Shown here in pieces: positions 27,487 to 35,830 of a DNA stretch of 64,000 nt (position 1 is the stretch's first letter; each line of letters opens with the position of its first letter). The position numbers were made by a program, and so were the translations under genes. The notes below the pieces were generated by a model. The model made no database searches and was not told where the DNA came from. It was given only the letters and a program-made list of their open reading frames with translations. The stretch comes from Marispirochaeta sp964554875 (lineage in GTDB: Bacteria; Spirochaetota; Spirochaetia; JC444; Marispirochaetaceae), in the NCBI GenBank assembly GCA_964554875.1, contig CAZKQJ010000005.1, forward strand, positions 1 to 64,000, in the 5' to 3' direction.

Positions 27487-28139
27487 CAGCGCCAGTATCC
27501 GCCCCGTCCGCTGCCGCCGCGAAAAACATCCAGGGGGTTAATATCCAGGCGCAGGACAAAATAGAGGAAGGCGAAACCAAAACCCGCAAGATGGGTCATA
27601 TGGGCGATACCCGAATTGGCGTTGGCAAACTGGGAAAAGAGTTCTATGGCCGTATAACCGATAACAAGATGGGTCGATTTTACCGGGATAATTCCCATAA
27701 TGAATATCCTGGCATCAGGATAATAGGTCGCAAAGGCCAGGAGTACGGCAAATACCGCTCCCGAGGCCCCCAGCAGAACAGTTATTGTCCCGGTGATATA
27801 AAAAACGAGGAAGGAGAATACCCCCGCAAGGATTCCCGTTACCATGTAGAAAAGGACGAATTCGTAGCTTCCCATGCGGTGTTCAACCTGGACCCCGAAA
27901 AAGAAAAGCCCCAGCATATTGAAGAGAATATGGGACATGTTCGCATGGGTAAACATGTAGGTTACAAACTGCCAGACGTAGCCCCGGGAGCTTATCCAGG
28001 GCGGAACCATGGCCAGAAGAACCCTGGTTTCCGGAATGGCGTAGTTAAGGAAAAAGACTCCCACATTGATAATGATCAGCGTAAGCGCCGCATTGGTATA
28101 CACAAAGGGCAGCCGTTTTTTGTAGAAGGGGACACTCAT
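27486..28139 (-). CDS. rhomboid family intramembrane serine protease
   Basis: A 217-residue membrane protein with about six helices. The catalytic serine is in LLGASGAVFAV and the catalytic histidine in AHMTHLAGFGFAFL. The loop 1 region has YVWQFVTYMFTHANMSHILFNMLGLFFFG, which carries the conserved HxxxxHxxxN pattern of the second helix. It would cleave single-pass membrane proteins within the bilayer. It is first of a two-gene unit with the secreted protein of unknown function. Confidence 0.95.
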   Translation of the reverse strand: MSVPFYKKRLPFVYTNAALTLIIINVGVFFLNYAIPETRVLLAMVPPWISSRGYVWQFVTYMFTHANMSHILFNMLGLFFFGVQVEHRMGSYEFVLFYMVTGILAGVFSFLVFYITGTITVLLGASGAVFAVLLAFATYYPDARIFIMGIIPVKSTHLVIGYTAIELFSQFANANSGIAHMTHLAGFGFAFLYFVLRLDINPLDVFRGGSGRGGYWR

Positions 28140-28182
28140 ATCTGATAAAAATACGGGTAAAGCCCTGGATGGTCAACAGGGA

Positions 28183-28446
28183 TTACATCCGCAACAGGTC
28201 GACGAAGGCATGGACATCACCGTTCAGTCCTTCAAGATCGACGACGATGTGCCATTCTCCCTGCCGCTGGGGGCGAAGCTCCGCCCTGGGGGGGTCATAC
28301 AGTCCTCCGATAAAGGAGTAGCGTTTTTTCATCTTGTACTTATGGTAATTCAGCTCATCCATAAGACGTATATTGGCGCGCCGATCTATGTTCACCTGAA
28401 TAATTGTGTCCGGACCGGACCGAACCGTATAATGGAGGAAATTCAT
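28183..28446 (-). CDS. DUF1883 family small protein
   Basis: Started at ATG 28446, nine bases after GGGAGG, giving about 87 residues. The sequence follows the DUF1883 pattern: MNFLHYTVRSG opening, VNIDRRANIRLMDELNYHKY, a KKRYSFIGGLYD turn and GEWHIVVDLEG near the end. The family is small and all-beta, with unknown function. A longer in-frame start at 28539 would overlap the divergent rlmE gene and has no supporting ribosome-binding site. Confidence 0.75.
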   Translation of the reverse strand: MNFLHYTVRSGPDTIIQVNIDRRANIRLMDELNYHKYKMKKRYSFIGGLYDPPRAELRPQRQGEWHIVVDLEGLNGDVHAFVDLLRM

Positions 28447-28528
28447 CTGGCTGTACCTCCCGTGTACTTTTTTACCGCCCTCGGATATGCTTGCATAAGA
28501 GTTACTCCGGGAGAAAGGGAAAGTCAAG

Positions 28529-29122
28529 ATGCGCAGCAAACCCGACCATTACACAATCAGAGCAAAAAAAGAGGGGTATCCCGCCCGTTCAGTCTATAAA
28601 CTCAAGGAGCTGGACGAAAAACTGCAGCTTCTGCCCAGATCGGGGCGCATCCTGGATATCGGCGCAGCCCCCGGCAGCTGGAGCCTCTACGCCCGCCGCC
28701 GCGGCAAAGGCCGTCTCAGAATCATCTCCGTGGACCTGCAGGAGATCCGGATTGCCCCAGACCCCGAAACCACCCTGCTTATCCAGGGAGACGTCTTCAG
28801 CGGAGATGTCCTGCAGCAGCTGCGCAGGGAAGCTCCCTTTGATTGTATTATGAGCGACGCCGCCCCGGCGACCAGCGGCAATCGTACCGTTGACTGCGGA
28901 CGCTCCTCGACCCTGGTGGAGGGAATCCTCTCCCTGGCTCCGGATCTTCTTGTCCGGGGAGGATCCCTGGTCATGAAGATATTTCAGGGCGGACAGGAGA
29001 AGAGGATTCTGAGCAGGATGCAGGAAGAATTCACCACCGCACGAATGATGAAGCCCAGGGCCTGCAGAAACGAGTCCTTCGAAACTTTCCTCATCGGGCT
29101 CGACTATCATGGAAAAAAGTGA
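28529..29122 (+). CDS. rlmE: 23S rRNA 2'-O-methyltransferase RlmE (FtsJ/RrmJ)
   Basis: A 197-residue SAM-dependent methyltransferase. The SAM loop is ILDIGAAPGSWSLYA. The K-D-K-E catalytic set is represented by the lysine in GYPARSVYKL, the Asp in MSDAAPATSGN, the Lys in LVMKIFQGGQ and the Glu in RNESFETFLIG. E. coli RlmE methylates U2552 of 23S rRNA during late 50S assembly. It lies 24 nt upstream of a lipoprotein gene on the same strand. Confidence 0.95.
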   Translation: MRSKPDHYTIRAKKEGYPARSVYKLKELDEKLQLLPRSGRILDIGAAPGSWSLYARRRGKGRLRIISVDLQEIRIAPDPETTLLIQGDVFSGDVLQQLRREAPFDCIMSDAAPATSGNRTVDCGRSSTLVEGILSLAPDLLVRGGSLVMKIFQGGQEKRILSRMQEEFTTARMMKPRACRNESFETFLIGLDYHGKK

Positions 29123-29146
29123 CAATCCGGGGTATTCTTTACAATA

Positions 29147-29821
29147 ATGATGAGGATTGATTTCAGGGCGACCTCCGGTTTAATCACCCTTGGTCTCCTT
29201 TTTTTGATACTGTCCGGCTGCGTCAGCCTTCCCGGCAATGAAGAGGTCCTTCCGGCTTCGGCCCTGAAAGGGGACAATCTGACGAAAACCCAGATCCAGC
29301 TCGTGGAAGGGGCACAGAAGGTCCTGGGGGCCCGCCGGCTGGATATTGGGGGCCGGGTGTACCCCCTGGACTGCACCGGAACGATAATGGCCATATACGC
29401 CTATGCCGGCATCGATTTGCAGAGTCCCTTGACACAGTTCAGCGGCAACGGAGTTACCCGGCTCTACCGCTACCTGGAAAGTCTCGATCTGATCTATTCC
29501 AGTGAACTGCCCCTTCCGGGAGACCTGGTTTTCTGGGACAATACCTACGACCGGAACAACGACGGCAAATGGAACGATACCCTTACCCATGTTGGAATGG
29601 TGGTGGCAGTCGACAACGACGGAACCGTACATTACGTTCACCATAACTACCGCAAGGGCATCGTTCTTGCCAGAATGAACCTGCTGCAGCCTGATACCCT
29701 CACAGAAGGAAACAAGCAGCTGAACTCGGCAATGCGCATGCGGGACGGAAAGGTTTATCCCCGATGGCTCTCCAGCCATTTATACAGGGAGCTGGGAAAA
29801 GGCTGGGAACTGAAAAGCTGA
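29147..29821 (+). CDS. lipoprotein with NlpC/P60-like cysteine peptidase domain
   Basis: A 224-residue lipoprotein with lipobox LILSGC near residue 25. The catalytic domain shows the expected order: Cys in YPLDCTGTIMAIYAYAG, a PLPGDLVFWDNTYD segment, His in LTHVGMVVAVD and a further polar residue in YVHHNY. It probably cleaves peptidoglycan stem peptides from the outer-membrane side. The variant DCTG, in place of DCSG, suggests a divergent member. It converges with the phosphorelay operon. Confidence 0.85.
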   Translation: MMRIDFRATSGLITLGLLFLILSGCVSLPGNEEVLPASALKGDNLTKTQIQLVEGAQKVLGARRLDIGGRVYPLDCTGTIMAIYAYAGIDLQSPLTQFSGNGVTRLYRYLESLDLIYSSELPLPGDLVFWDNTYDRNNDGKWNDTLTHVGMVVAVDNDGTVHYVHHNYRKGIVLARMNLLQPDTLTEGNKQLNSAMRMRDGKVYPRWLSSHLYRELGKGWELKS

Positions 29822-29838
29822 TAAGCTGACCGAACCCG

Positions 29839-30915
29839 CTACGCGTCCCTGAAGCGGATTGTAAACTTCGTCCCGCCTGCAGAATCGACCCGGACATCCG
29901 CGCCAATCTGGGCGGAAAGGATCGAGACAAGCTGCAGCCCCAGGGACTCCGCACGGTCCAGAGAAAACCCTTCCGGCAGCCCCCTTCCGTTGTCCCCGAT
30001 ACTGAGCTCAACCGATTCTCCCCGACGACCCAATCCAATATGAATGCTGCCGCCGGAGGAAGCGCTGAAGGCATATTTCAAGGCGTTTATGATAAGCTCG
30101 TTGACAATAAGACCGCAGGGTACGGCGTGATCGATTTTCAGGAACACCTGCTCCATGGAATAATCAAAGAATACCGGGACATCCGGAGCATGGAGAGCCT
30201 GAAGTTCCTCCGTCAGAGTCCGGATGTAATCGGAAAAGTTAATCTGGCTGAAGTCATCCGACTTGTAGAGCTTTTCATGAATAAGGGCCATGGTCCGCAC
30301 CCGATCCCGTGAGACCTGACACATCTGCCGGGATTCCGGATTTTCCGTACCCATGGACTGCATGCTCAGGAGACTGGAGATAACCTGCAGGTTGTTTTTC
30401 ACCCTGTGGTGGACCTCCTTGAGAAGAACCTCCTTCTCCTGAAGGGAGTTTTCCAGGAAGGCCCTGTGCTGCTCAACCAGGCACAGATCCCGGTACGACC
30501 GCAGTGCGGAGACCATGGAGGTGAGGAGTTTCTGCTCCGTAAGCTCGGTTTTTTCCCTGTAATCGTTAATGTCATAGTTCTGCACAATCTTCATCGGAGG
30601 AGCGTAACCCGGCTGTCCCGTCCGGAGGATTATCCGTACCAGCTGGTTTTTCAGGGTTTTCCGCACGAATTCCACAATTTTAAGACCGCTGTCGGTCTCA
30701 TCCATCACCACATCAAGAATCATGACCGCCGTATCGGGATTATTTTCGATCAGTTCCCGGGCCTCCCCGCCGGTATAAGCACTGAGAAGCTCTATACTGC
30801 GGCCCAGAAAACTGAACCTGCCGAGGGCAAGCCTGCTTACCGTGTGGACATCCGCATCGTCATCGGCGATTATCACCTTCCAGGGTGAATCCGAAGTGTC
30901 GTCGAACTCAAACAT
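29839..30915 (-). CDS. response regulator-histidine kinase fusion (REC + HisKA_2/HATPase)
   Basis: About 358 residues from ATG 30915. REC covers residues 10-140 with the DDD acidic pocket and phosphoacceptor Asp68 in VMILDVVMDE. It continues into the RTGQPGYAPPMKIVQNYDINDYREKTELT stretch found in regulators with linked output domains. The kinase is HisKA_2 type with VHHRVKNNLQVISSLL, NELIINALKYAF and DNGRGLPEG. This architecture lets an upstream phosphate switch a second kinase. Its start overlaps the stand-alone receiver gene by 8 nt; it is the third gene of the operon 31926-29839. Confidence 0.92.
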   Translation of the reverse strand: MFEFDDTSDSPWKVIIADDDADVHTVSRLALGRFSFLGRSIELLSAYTGGEARELIENNPDTAVMILDVVMDETDSGLKIVEFVRKTLKNQLVRIILRTGQPGYAPPMKIVQNYDINDYREKTELTEQKLLTSMVSALRSYRDLCLVEQHRAFLENSLQEKEVLLKEVHHRVKNNLQVISSLLSMQSMGTENPESRQMCQVSRDRVRTMALIHEKLYKSDDFSQINFSDYIRTLTEELQALHAPDVPVFFDYSMEQVFLKIDHAVPCGLIVNELIINALKYAFSASSGGSIHIGLGRRGESVELSIGDNGRGLPEGFSLDRAESLGLQLVSILSAQIGADVRVDSAGGTKFTIRFRDA

Positions 30916-31282
30916 GCCTGCTGACCATCCGAAGCATCCTGTCCATCGTATAGGGCTTCTGCAAAATCCCCAGGGCTCCTTCCTGAAGGGCCGTCTCCAG
31001 ACGATCATCATTCTGATATCCGGAAGAAAACAGAACCTTGACCTCCGGATCAAAAGCCTTGAGACGACGGAACACATCCAGACCGGATTCCTCCGGCATG
31101 GAAAGGTCCATCAGAACGAGGTCCACTGCCGGTGAGCTCCGGCGGTAGATCCGGTCCGTCTCTTCACCTCCGGCGGCATACAGAACCGTATAACCAGCCC
31201 TCTCCAGAATGCTGCCCGCGACCTGCCGCATCAGATCTTCATCGTCGCAGACGAGAATTACCTTCTGCTCCTTTCCGTTCAT
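30908..31282 (-). CDS. stand-alone response-regulator receiver domain
   Basis: A 124-residue CheY-like protein consisting only of a receiver domain. It has the DDED acidic pocket (13-16), phosphoacceptor Asp59 in LVLMDLSMPEE, the switch Ser in LFSSGY and the conserved Lys in LQKPYT. No output domain. It overlaps both neighbours (4 nt with the upstream gene, 8 nt with the downstream kinase), so it is probably a phosphate shuttle between them. Confidence 0.94.
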   Translation of the reverse strand: MNGKEQKVILVCDDEDLMRQVAGSILERAGYTVLYAAGGEETDRIYRRSSPAVDLVLMDLSMPEESGLDVFRRLKAFDPEVKVLFSSGYQNDDRLETALQEGALGILQKPYTMDRMLRMVSRHV

Positions 31283-31926
31283 ATATTCTCCGCTACGGAG
31301 GAAAAACCAAGGTCAAGCTCTCCCCCGGTAGAAATTCTGGAATCCAGTTCAGGACCGTACCAGCCCGCCAGTTCCCGCAGCATGTCCGTACTGAACCCGA
31401 TCCCGGGGAACTTCAGGCGCCAGCGGGACTTTCCAGGCAGATCCCCCTCCGGGTAGACGGAAAGACGAATCTCCCCGCCTTCGGTCTGCCGCTTCGAACA
31501 TGCAGCCAGCAAAAGCAGGAGGACAAGCTTTTCAAATCGAATGGAGTTTCCCCGAATCCGTGCCTTCTCGGGAACAGGATCCAGGATGATGAGATCGGCA
31601 GAACCACAGGCGGTTTTTACGGAGGCGACAATCCTCTCCAGAGACTCGGCCAGGAGGATTGCCTCGGATTTGTTCGTGGACTGTCTGGTAAGAACAAGAA
31701 GCTGCTGAACTAGTCCGGAGGCGCGGGCGGAAGATTTCTGTATGATATCGAGGTAGGGGTCATAGGCCGGATTATGAAGACCCGGGGAGTCCTCTTTTTC
31801 AAACTCAATAAGAGATACGGCCCCAGTTACTCCTCCGAGCACATTATTCAGGTCATGGGCAAGCACAGACAGCAGAGACCCGGAACCGGGGAAACTATCG
31901 TTTTTGCCCTCAGATAAACTATTCAT
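31279..31926 (-). CDS. HisKA-domain protein with a degenerate ATPase domain
   Basis: A 215-residue soluble protein, first of the phosphorelay operon. The dimerisation/phosphoacceptor domain is clear: VLAHDLNNVLGGVTGAVSL with His24. The following 100 residues occupy the place of HATPase_c but lack a recognisable N box (the helix reads EKLVLLLLLAACSK) and the glycine-rich lid; a FPGIGFSTDMLRELAGWYG segment may be a relic. It probably cannot bind ATP well, so it may act as a phosphotransfer or dimerisation partner. It overlaps the receiver gene by ATGA. Confidence 0.8.
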   Translation of the reverse strand: MNSLSEGKNDSFPGSGSLLSVLAHDLNNVLGGVTGAVSLIEFEKEDSPGLHNPAYDPYLDIIQKSSARASGLVQQLLVLTRQSTNKSEAILLAESLERIVASVKTACGSADLIILDPVPEKARIRGNSIRFEKLVLLLLLAACSKRQTEGGEIRLSVYPEGDLPGKSRWRLKFPGIGFSTDMLRELAGWYGPELDSRISTGGELDLGFSSVAENI

Positions 31927-31979
31927 TTTCTTTAACCATAGCCGCGGCGCCGGGGCCTGTCAACTTTTCTTAAGAAATA

Positions 31980-32996
31980 CTAAAGGCTGAACTCGTCATC
32001 CGTGAGCCTGAAAATGCTCTCCATTCCCGAAGATGCAAACAGCTTCTTTCCATCGCCGGCCAGAAGCGCCTCAATTCCGTCCAGGGATTCAACGAGTTCA
32101 AGTCCCCTCTCGACCCCCAGAACAAAAATAAGGGTTGAAAGTGCATCAGCATCCATGGAATTCTCGGCCACGATGGTAACCGAACCGACGCCGTTCTCCA
32201 CCGGAAAGCCCGTTTCCGTATCCAGAATGTGATGGTATCTCTTTCCATCCACGGTAAAAAAGCGTTCATAGGGACCTGAGGTAACGACCGCCCTGTCGGC
32301 CACGGTCAGGACTCCCAGATAGCTGCCCCGGTTGGAATCAGGATTCTGGACACCGATGCGCCACAGGGAGCCGTCCGGCTTTTTTCCATGGGCGTAAACA
32401 TTACCGCCCAGATTAATAAGGGCGTGTTTGACCCCGGCATCCCTGAGGATGCGCACGACCTCGTCTGCGGCATAGCCCTTGGCGATACCCCCGAGATCTA
32501 CGGCCATTCCCGTTTTTTCCAGGGAGACACTCTCTCCCTCTATATTTAGCTGTCTGAAGTTAACGCGGGAGATCGCATCCTGAATCTCTTCAGCGGAGGG
32601 AACACGTCCGGGGCTGTCTTTTCCTATTCCCCAGAGTTCCACCAGGGGGCCGATGGTGATATCGAAACGCCCTTCTCCAAGCTCTGAAAAGTAGAGTCCC
32701 CGTGTAATGACCTCCAGGGTGGAAGGACTTACGGATACAGAGCCCTCTCCTGCATTCCGGTTAATCCGGGCCACCTCGCTTTCGGCCCCGGAATAGGACA
32801 TCAGACTGTCGATTTCACGAATTCGGTCAAAGCTTTTTTCCAGTACCGGTGAAGGATTTCGAGCATGGACAGTCACAGTACAGGTTGTTCCAAGAAGATC
32901 AATCTCGGTCCGGGTTGACTGTTCAAGACCGCAGGAGGCAATCAGTAGAATACATGCTCCGGCCAACAGTATTCGTGCAGATGATAGTCGTAACAT
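31980..32996 (-). CDS. apbE: FAD:protein FMN transferase ApbE, lipoprotein
   Basis: A 338-residue lipoprotein with lipobox LLIASC near residue 22. The ApbE fold is marked by SLMSYSGAESEVARINR, the FAD-binding GRFDITIGPLVELWGIG, AVDLGGIAKGYAADEV, and HILDTETGFPVENG with the metal-binding DADALST near the C-terminus. It would covalently attach FMN to Thr of periplasmic flavoproteins such as Rnf or NQR subunits; none is adjacent, although a DUF2271 protein, often linked to ApbE systems, lies near the window end. It is 4 nt downstream of topA. Confidence 0.95.
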   Translation of the reverse strand: MLRLSSARILLAGACILLIASCGLEQSTRTEIDLLGTTCTVTVHARNPSPVLEKSFDRIREIDSLMSYSGAESEVARINRNAGEGSVSVSPSTLEVITRGLYFSELGEGRFDITIGPLVELWGIGKDSPGRVPSAEEIQDAISRVNFRQLNIEGESVSLEKTGMAVDLGGIAKGYAADEVVRILRDAGVKHALINLGGNVYAHGKKPDGSLWRIGVQNPDSNRGSYLGVLTVADRAVVTSGPYERFFTVDGKRYHHILDTETGFPVENGVGSVTIVAENSMDADALSTLIFVLGVERGLELVESLDGIEALLAGDGKKLFASSGMESIFRLTDDEFSL

Positions 32997-33000
32997 AATC

Positions 33001-35700
33001 TCAGTTTGTACTCCGTTTCGTGGTGCTCTTCTTTTTTACAGTTTTCTTTACTGATCCGGAGGAGGACTTCGCCTTTTCTTCCTGCCAGCGGCCCTTGTTG
33101 AAGTATGCCCGCCAGCCCGTGGCCTTTCCATCCTTTTCACTCATAATGTAATGGATTTTCTCCTTGCGGCTGAAGCGTATAATAGCCTTGTTGCCCTCAG
33201 GATCTTTTACAGGCGCATCGGTAAAGTAGTGGTATTTCGGGTCGATCTCGTCCATGTGAGGCAGGATCTCCTCCACCAGAGGCGCCCTGGTCTCGCGGTT
33301 CTTCGGGAATTTGCTGGCCGCAAGAAAGAGCCCCGCGGCGCCGTCCCTGAGAAGATAGTGGTCATCCACCTTCTCGCATTTCAGCTCCGGCATGGGTACA
33401 GGATCCATCTTGGGCGGCGCCGGCTCACCATTGCGCAGCAGTTTCCGGGTGTTCCCGCACTCCTCGTTGGTACAGGCAAAGAACTTGCCGAAACGGCCCG
33501 TCTTCAGCTGCATTTCCGCGCCGCACTTGTCGCACTCCAGGGTCGGCCCGTCGTAGCCCTTAATCTTGAACTTGCCCTGCTCAACCTCAAAACCGGGACA
33601 GTCGGGATTATTTCCGCATATGTGAAGCTTGCGCCCCTCGTCAATAAGATAGGAATCCATGGCCGTACTGCAGAGGGGACAGCGGTGCCGATGAGTCAGG
33701 ATTCGGGCTTCCTCTTCATCATCGGTATCCGCGTGGACCACTTCATCACCAGGAATCAGGTTCATAGTCTGCTTGCAGCGCTCCTTCGGGGGCAGGTTAT
33801 AGCCTGAGCAGCCGAGGAACACCCCCGTGCTTCCCGTGCGGATCTGCATATGCCGTCCGCAGGCGGGACAGGGTATATCCGTATCCGTCGGCGTATTGGG
33901 ACGCATGCCGTGTTTTTCGGAATAGGCCTCCGTCAGCTTATCACTGAACCCGGCGTAGAAGCTGTCCAGAACGCTGCGCCAGTTTTTGTGTCCCGCGGCG
34001 ATTTCGTCCAGGGTTTCCTCCATGGCGGCGGTAAAATTATAGTCCAGAAGATCCTCAAAGTTTTCGACAAGGCGATCGGTCACGATATCTCCGATCTTCT
34101 GGGCGTAGAACCTGCGGTTCTCGAGTTTTACATAGCCCCGGTCCTGAATAGTCGAAATAATAGCCGCGTAGGTGGAAGGACGACCGATACCCCGCTTCTC
34201 GAGCTCCTTGACCAGGCTGGCCTCGGTATAGCGGGGGGCGGGTTTGGTAAAGTGCTGGGAAGGGTCCAGCTTTTTCAGATTCAGATGCTCCCCCTCCTTG
34301 AGGTCCGGCAGTACGATATCCTCATCGTTCTTTCCCTGAGGGGGCAGAACCTTCAGGTGACCGTCGAAGATGATCACCCTCCCCTTGGTCCGGAGCTCAA
34401 AATCCCCCGCCTTAACGCTTATGGTGGAACTGAGGTATTCCGCAGGCGGCATCTGGCTGGCAACGAAACGCTGCCAGACAAGTTCATAGAGACGTACCCC
34501 ATCGGAATCGATTCCCGTCAGGTGTCCCGTACGGATCTTTACATCCGAAGGACGGATCGCCTCGTGGGCCTCCTGAGCCTGCTCACGAGAGGCATACATA
34601 TTCGGCTTTTCCGGCAGATACCTGCTGCCGTATTTCTCTTCGATGAAGCCTCGGCACATATTCAGGGCCTCGGCGCTCAGGGCGGTGGAGTCGGTACGCA
34701 TATAGGTAATGTATCCCGCCTCATAAAGCCGCTGGGCGAGCATCATCGTCTTTTTTACGGAGAAACCGAGACGCGTACTGGCCGCCTGCTGCAGGGTGGA
34801 GGTTATAAAGGGCGGTTTCGGCCTGCTCCTGGTTGGCTTGTCCTGCCGGGAATCGACAATGTAGTCTGCCTTTTCAAGGAGCCTTAACGCCTGGTCGGTC
34901 TCTTCCTTGCTGCCGGGGCGGAAATTCTTCCCCTCCTTCCGGACAACCTGAAACCTGGCCTCCTCCCCGGAAGCGTCCCGCAGAAGGTCGGCGTAGATCT
35001 CCCAGAACTCTTCGGGAACAAAGGAACGGATCTCCCGTTCCCTTTCCACTACAAGGCGGACAGCAACAGACTGGACCCTGCCTGCGGAAAGACCTCTGGC
35101 CACCTTGGCCCAGAGCAGCGGGGAGACCATAAAGCCCACGACCCGGTCCAGAAAACGCCGGGTCTGCTGGGCCTCCACCCGTGAGATATCCACAAGGCCG
35201 GGGTTCTTGAAGGCCTCGGTAATGGCGCTTTTTGTTATCTCGTTGAACACCACCCGCTTGAACCGCTCTTCATCGATTTCCAGGGCCTCCATAAGGTGCC
35301 AGGCGATAGCCTCCCCTTCGCGGTCAAGGTCGGTGGCAAGATAGATCGTGTCGGCCTTCTCGGCCTGAGCCCTCAGCTCTTTCAGCACCTTTTCTTTACC
35401 GGGCAGGATTTCGTAACGCGCGGTCCAGCCATTTTCCGGATCGACCCCCATACGGGCTATGGTCTGTTCCCTGGACCTTTGCCGGCGGTATTCTTCCTTT
35501 TCCTCGGGGGACATCTTCCGGGTCCGGGCGGCAACCCGGGCTCGTTCCCTGGGATCCATGGTTTTTCCCCCGTTTTTTCCTGATACCGGAAGATCCCGAA
35601 TGTGCCCCACGCTGGATTTAACCACGAAGTCTTTTCCGAGGTATTTATTAATTGTCTTGGCCTTGGCGGGAGACTCAACAATCACCAGTGATTTTGCCAT
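33001..35700 (-). CDS. topA: DNA topoisomerase I
   Basis: An 899-residue type IA topoisomerase that relaxes negative supercoils. The TOPRIM domain has LVIVESPAKAKTINKYLG and YLATDLDREGEAIAWHL. The active-site tyrosine is in GYITYMRTDSTAL, near residue 332. HEAIRPSD and GIGRPSTYAAI follow. Three C-terminal zinc modules (CPACGRHM, CPLCSTAM, CDKCGAEM) precede an extra alpha/beta tail and a lysine-rich end. An insertion at about residues 45-85 (PRERARVAARTRKMSPEEKEEYRRQ) is unlike E. coli and highly charged. Confidence 0.98.
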   Translation of the reverse strand: MAKSLVIVESPAKAKTINKYLGKDFVVKSSVGHIRDLPVSGKNGGKTMDPRERARVAARTRKMSPEEKEEYRRQRSREQTIARMGVDPENGWTARYEILPGKEKVLKELRAQAEKADTIYLATDLDREGEAIAWHLMEALEIDEERFKRVVFNEITKSAITEAFKNPGLVDISRVEAQQTRRFLDRVVGFMVSPLLWAKVARGLSAGRVQSVAVRLVVEREREIRSFVPEEFWEIYADLLRDASGEEARFQVVRKEGKNFRPGSKEETDQALRLLEKADYIVDSRQDKPTRSRPKPPFITSTLQQAASTRLGFSVKKTMMLAQRLYEAGYITYMRTDSTALSAEALNMCRGFIEEKYGSRYLPEKPNMYASREQAQEAHEAIRPSDVKIRTGHLTGIDSDGVRLYELVWQRFVASQMPPAEYLSSTISVKAGDFELRTKGRVIIFDGHLKVLPPQGKNDEDIVLPDLKEGEHLNLKKLDPSQHFTKPAPRYTEASLVKELEKRGIGRPSTYAAIISTIQDRGYVKLENRRFYAQKIGDIVTDRLVENFEDLLDYNFTAAMEETLDEIAAGHKNWRSVLDSFYAGFSDKLTEAYSEKHGMRPNTPTDTDIPCPACGRHMQIRTGSTGVFLGCSGYNLPPKERCKQTMNLIPGDEVVHADTDDEEEARILTHRHRCPLCSTAMDSYLIDEGRKLHICGNNPDCPGFEVEQGKFKIKGYDGPTLECDKCGAEMQLKTGRFGKFFACTNEECGNTRKLLRNGEPAPPKMDPVPMPELKCEKVDDHYLLRDGAAGLFLAASKFPKNRETRAPLVEEILPHMDEIDPKYHYFTDAPVKDPEGNKAIIRFSRKEKIHYIMSEKDGKATGWRAYFNKGRWQEEKAKSSSGSVKKTVKKKSTTKRSTN

Positions 35701-35830
35701 ATATAGATAACCGTTTTCCTTGTATAGATACTCGGGGAGACCCTTGAAAATAACGGTTCCTATGATCGTAGGAATTTTCTCAGTATGTCAAGGGTGACAA
35801 AAGCGGGTACCGGGATCCCAAAAAACGGGT

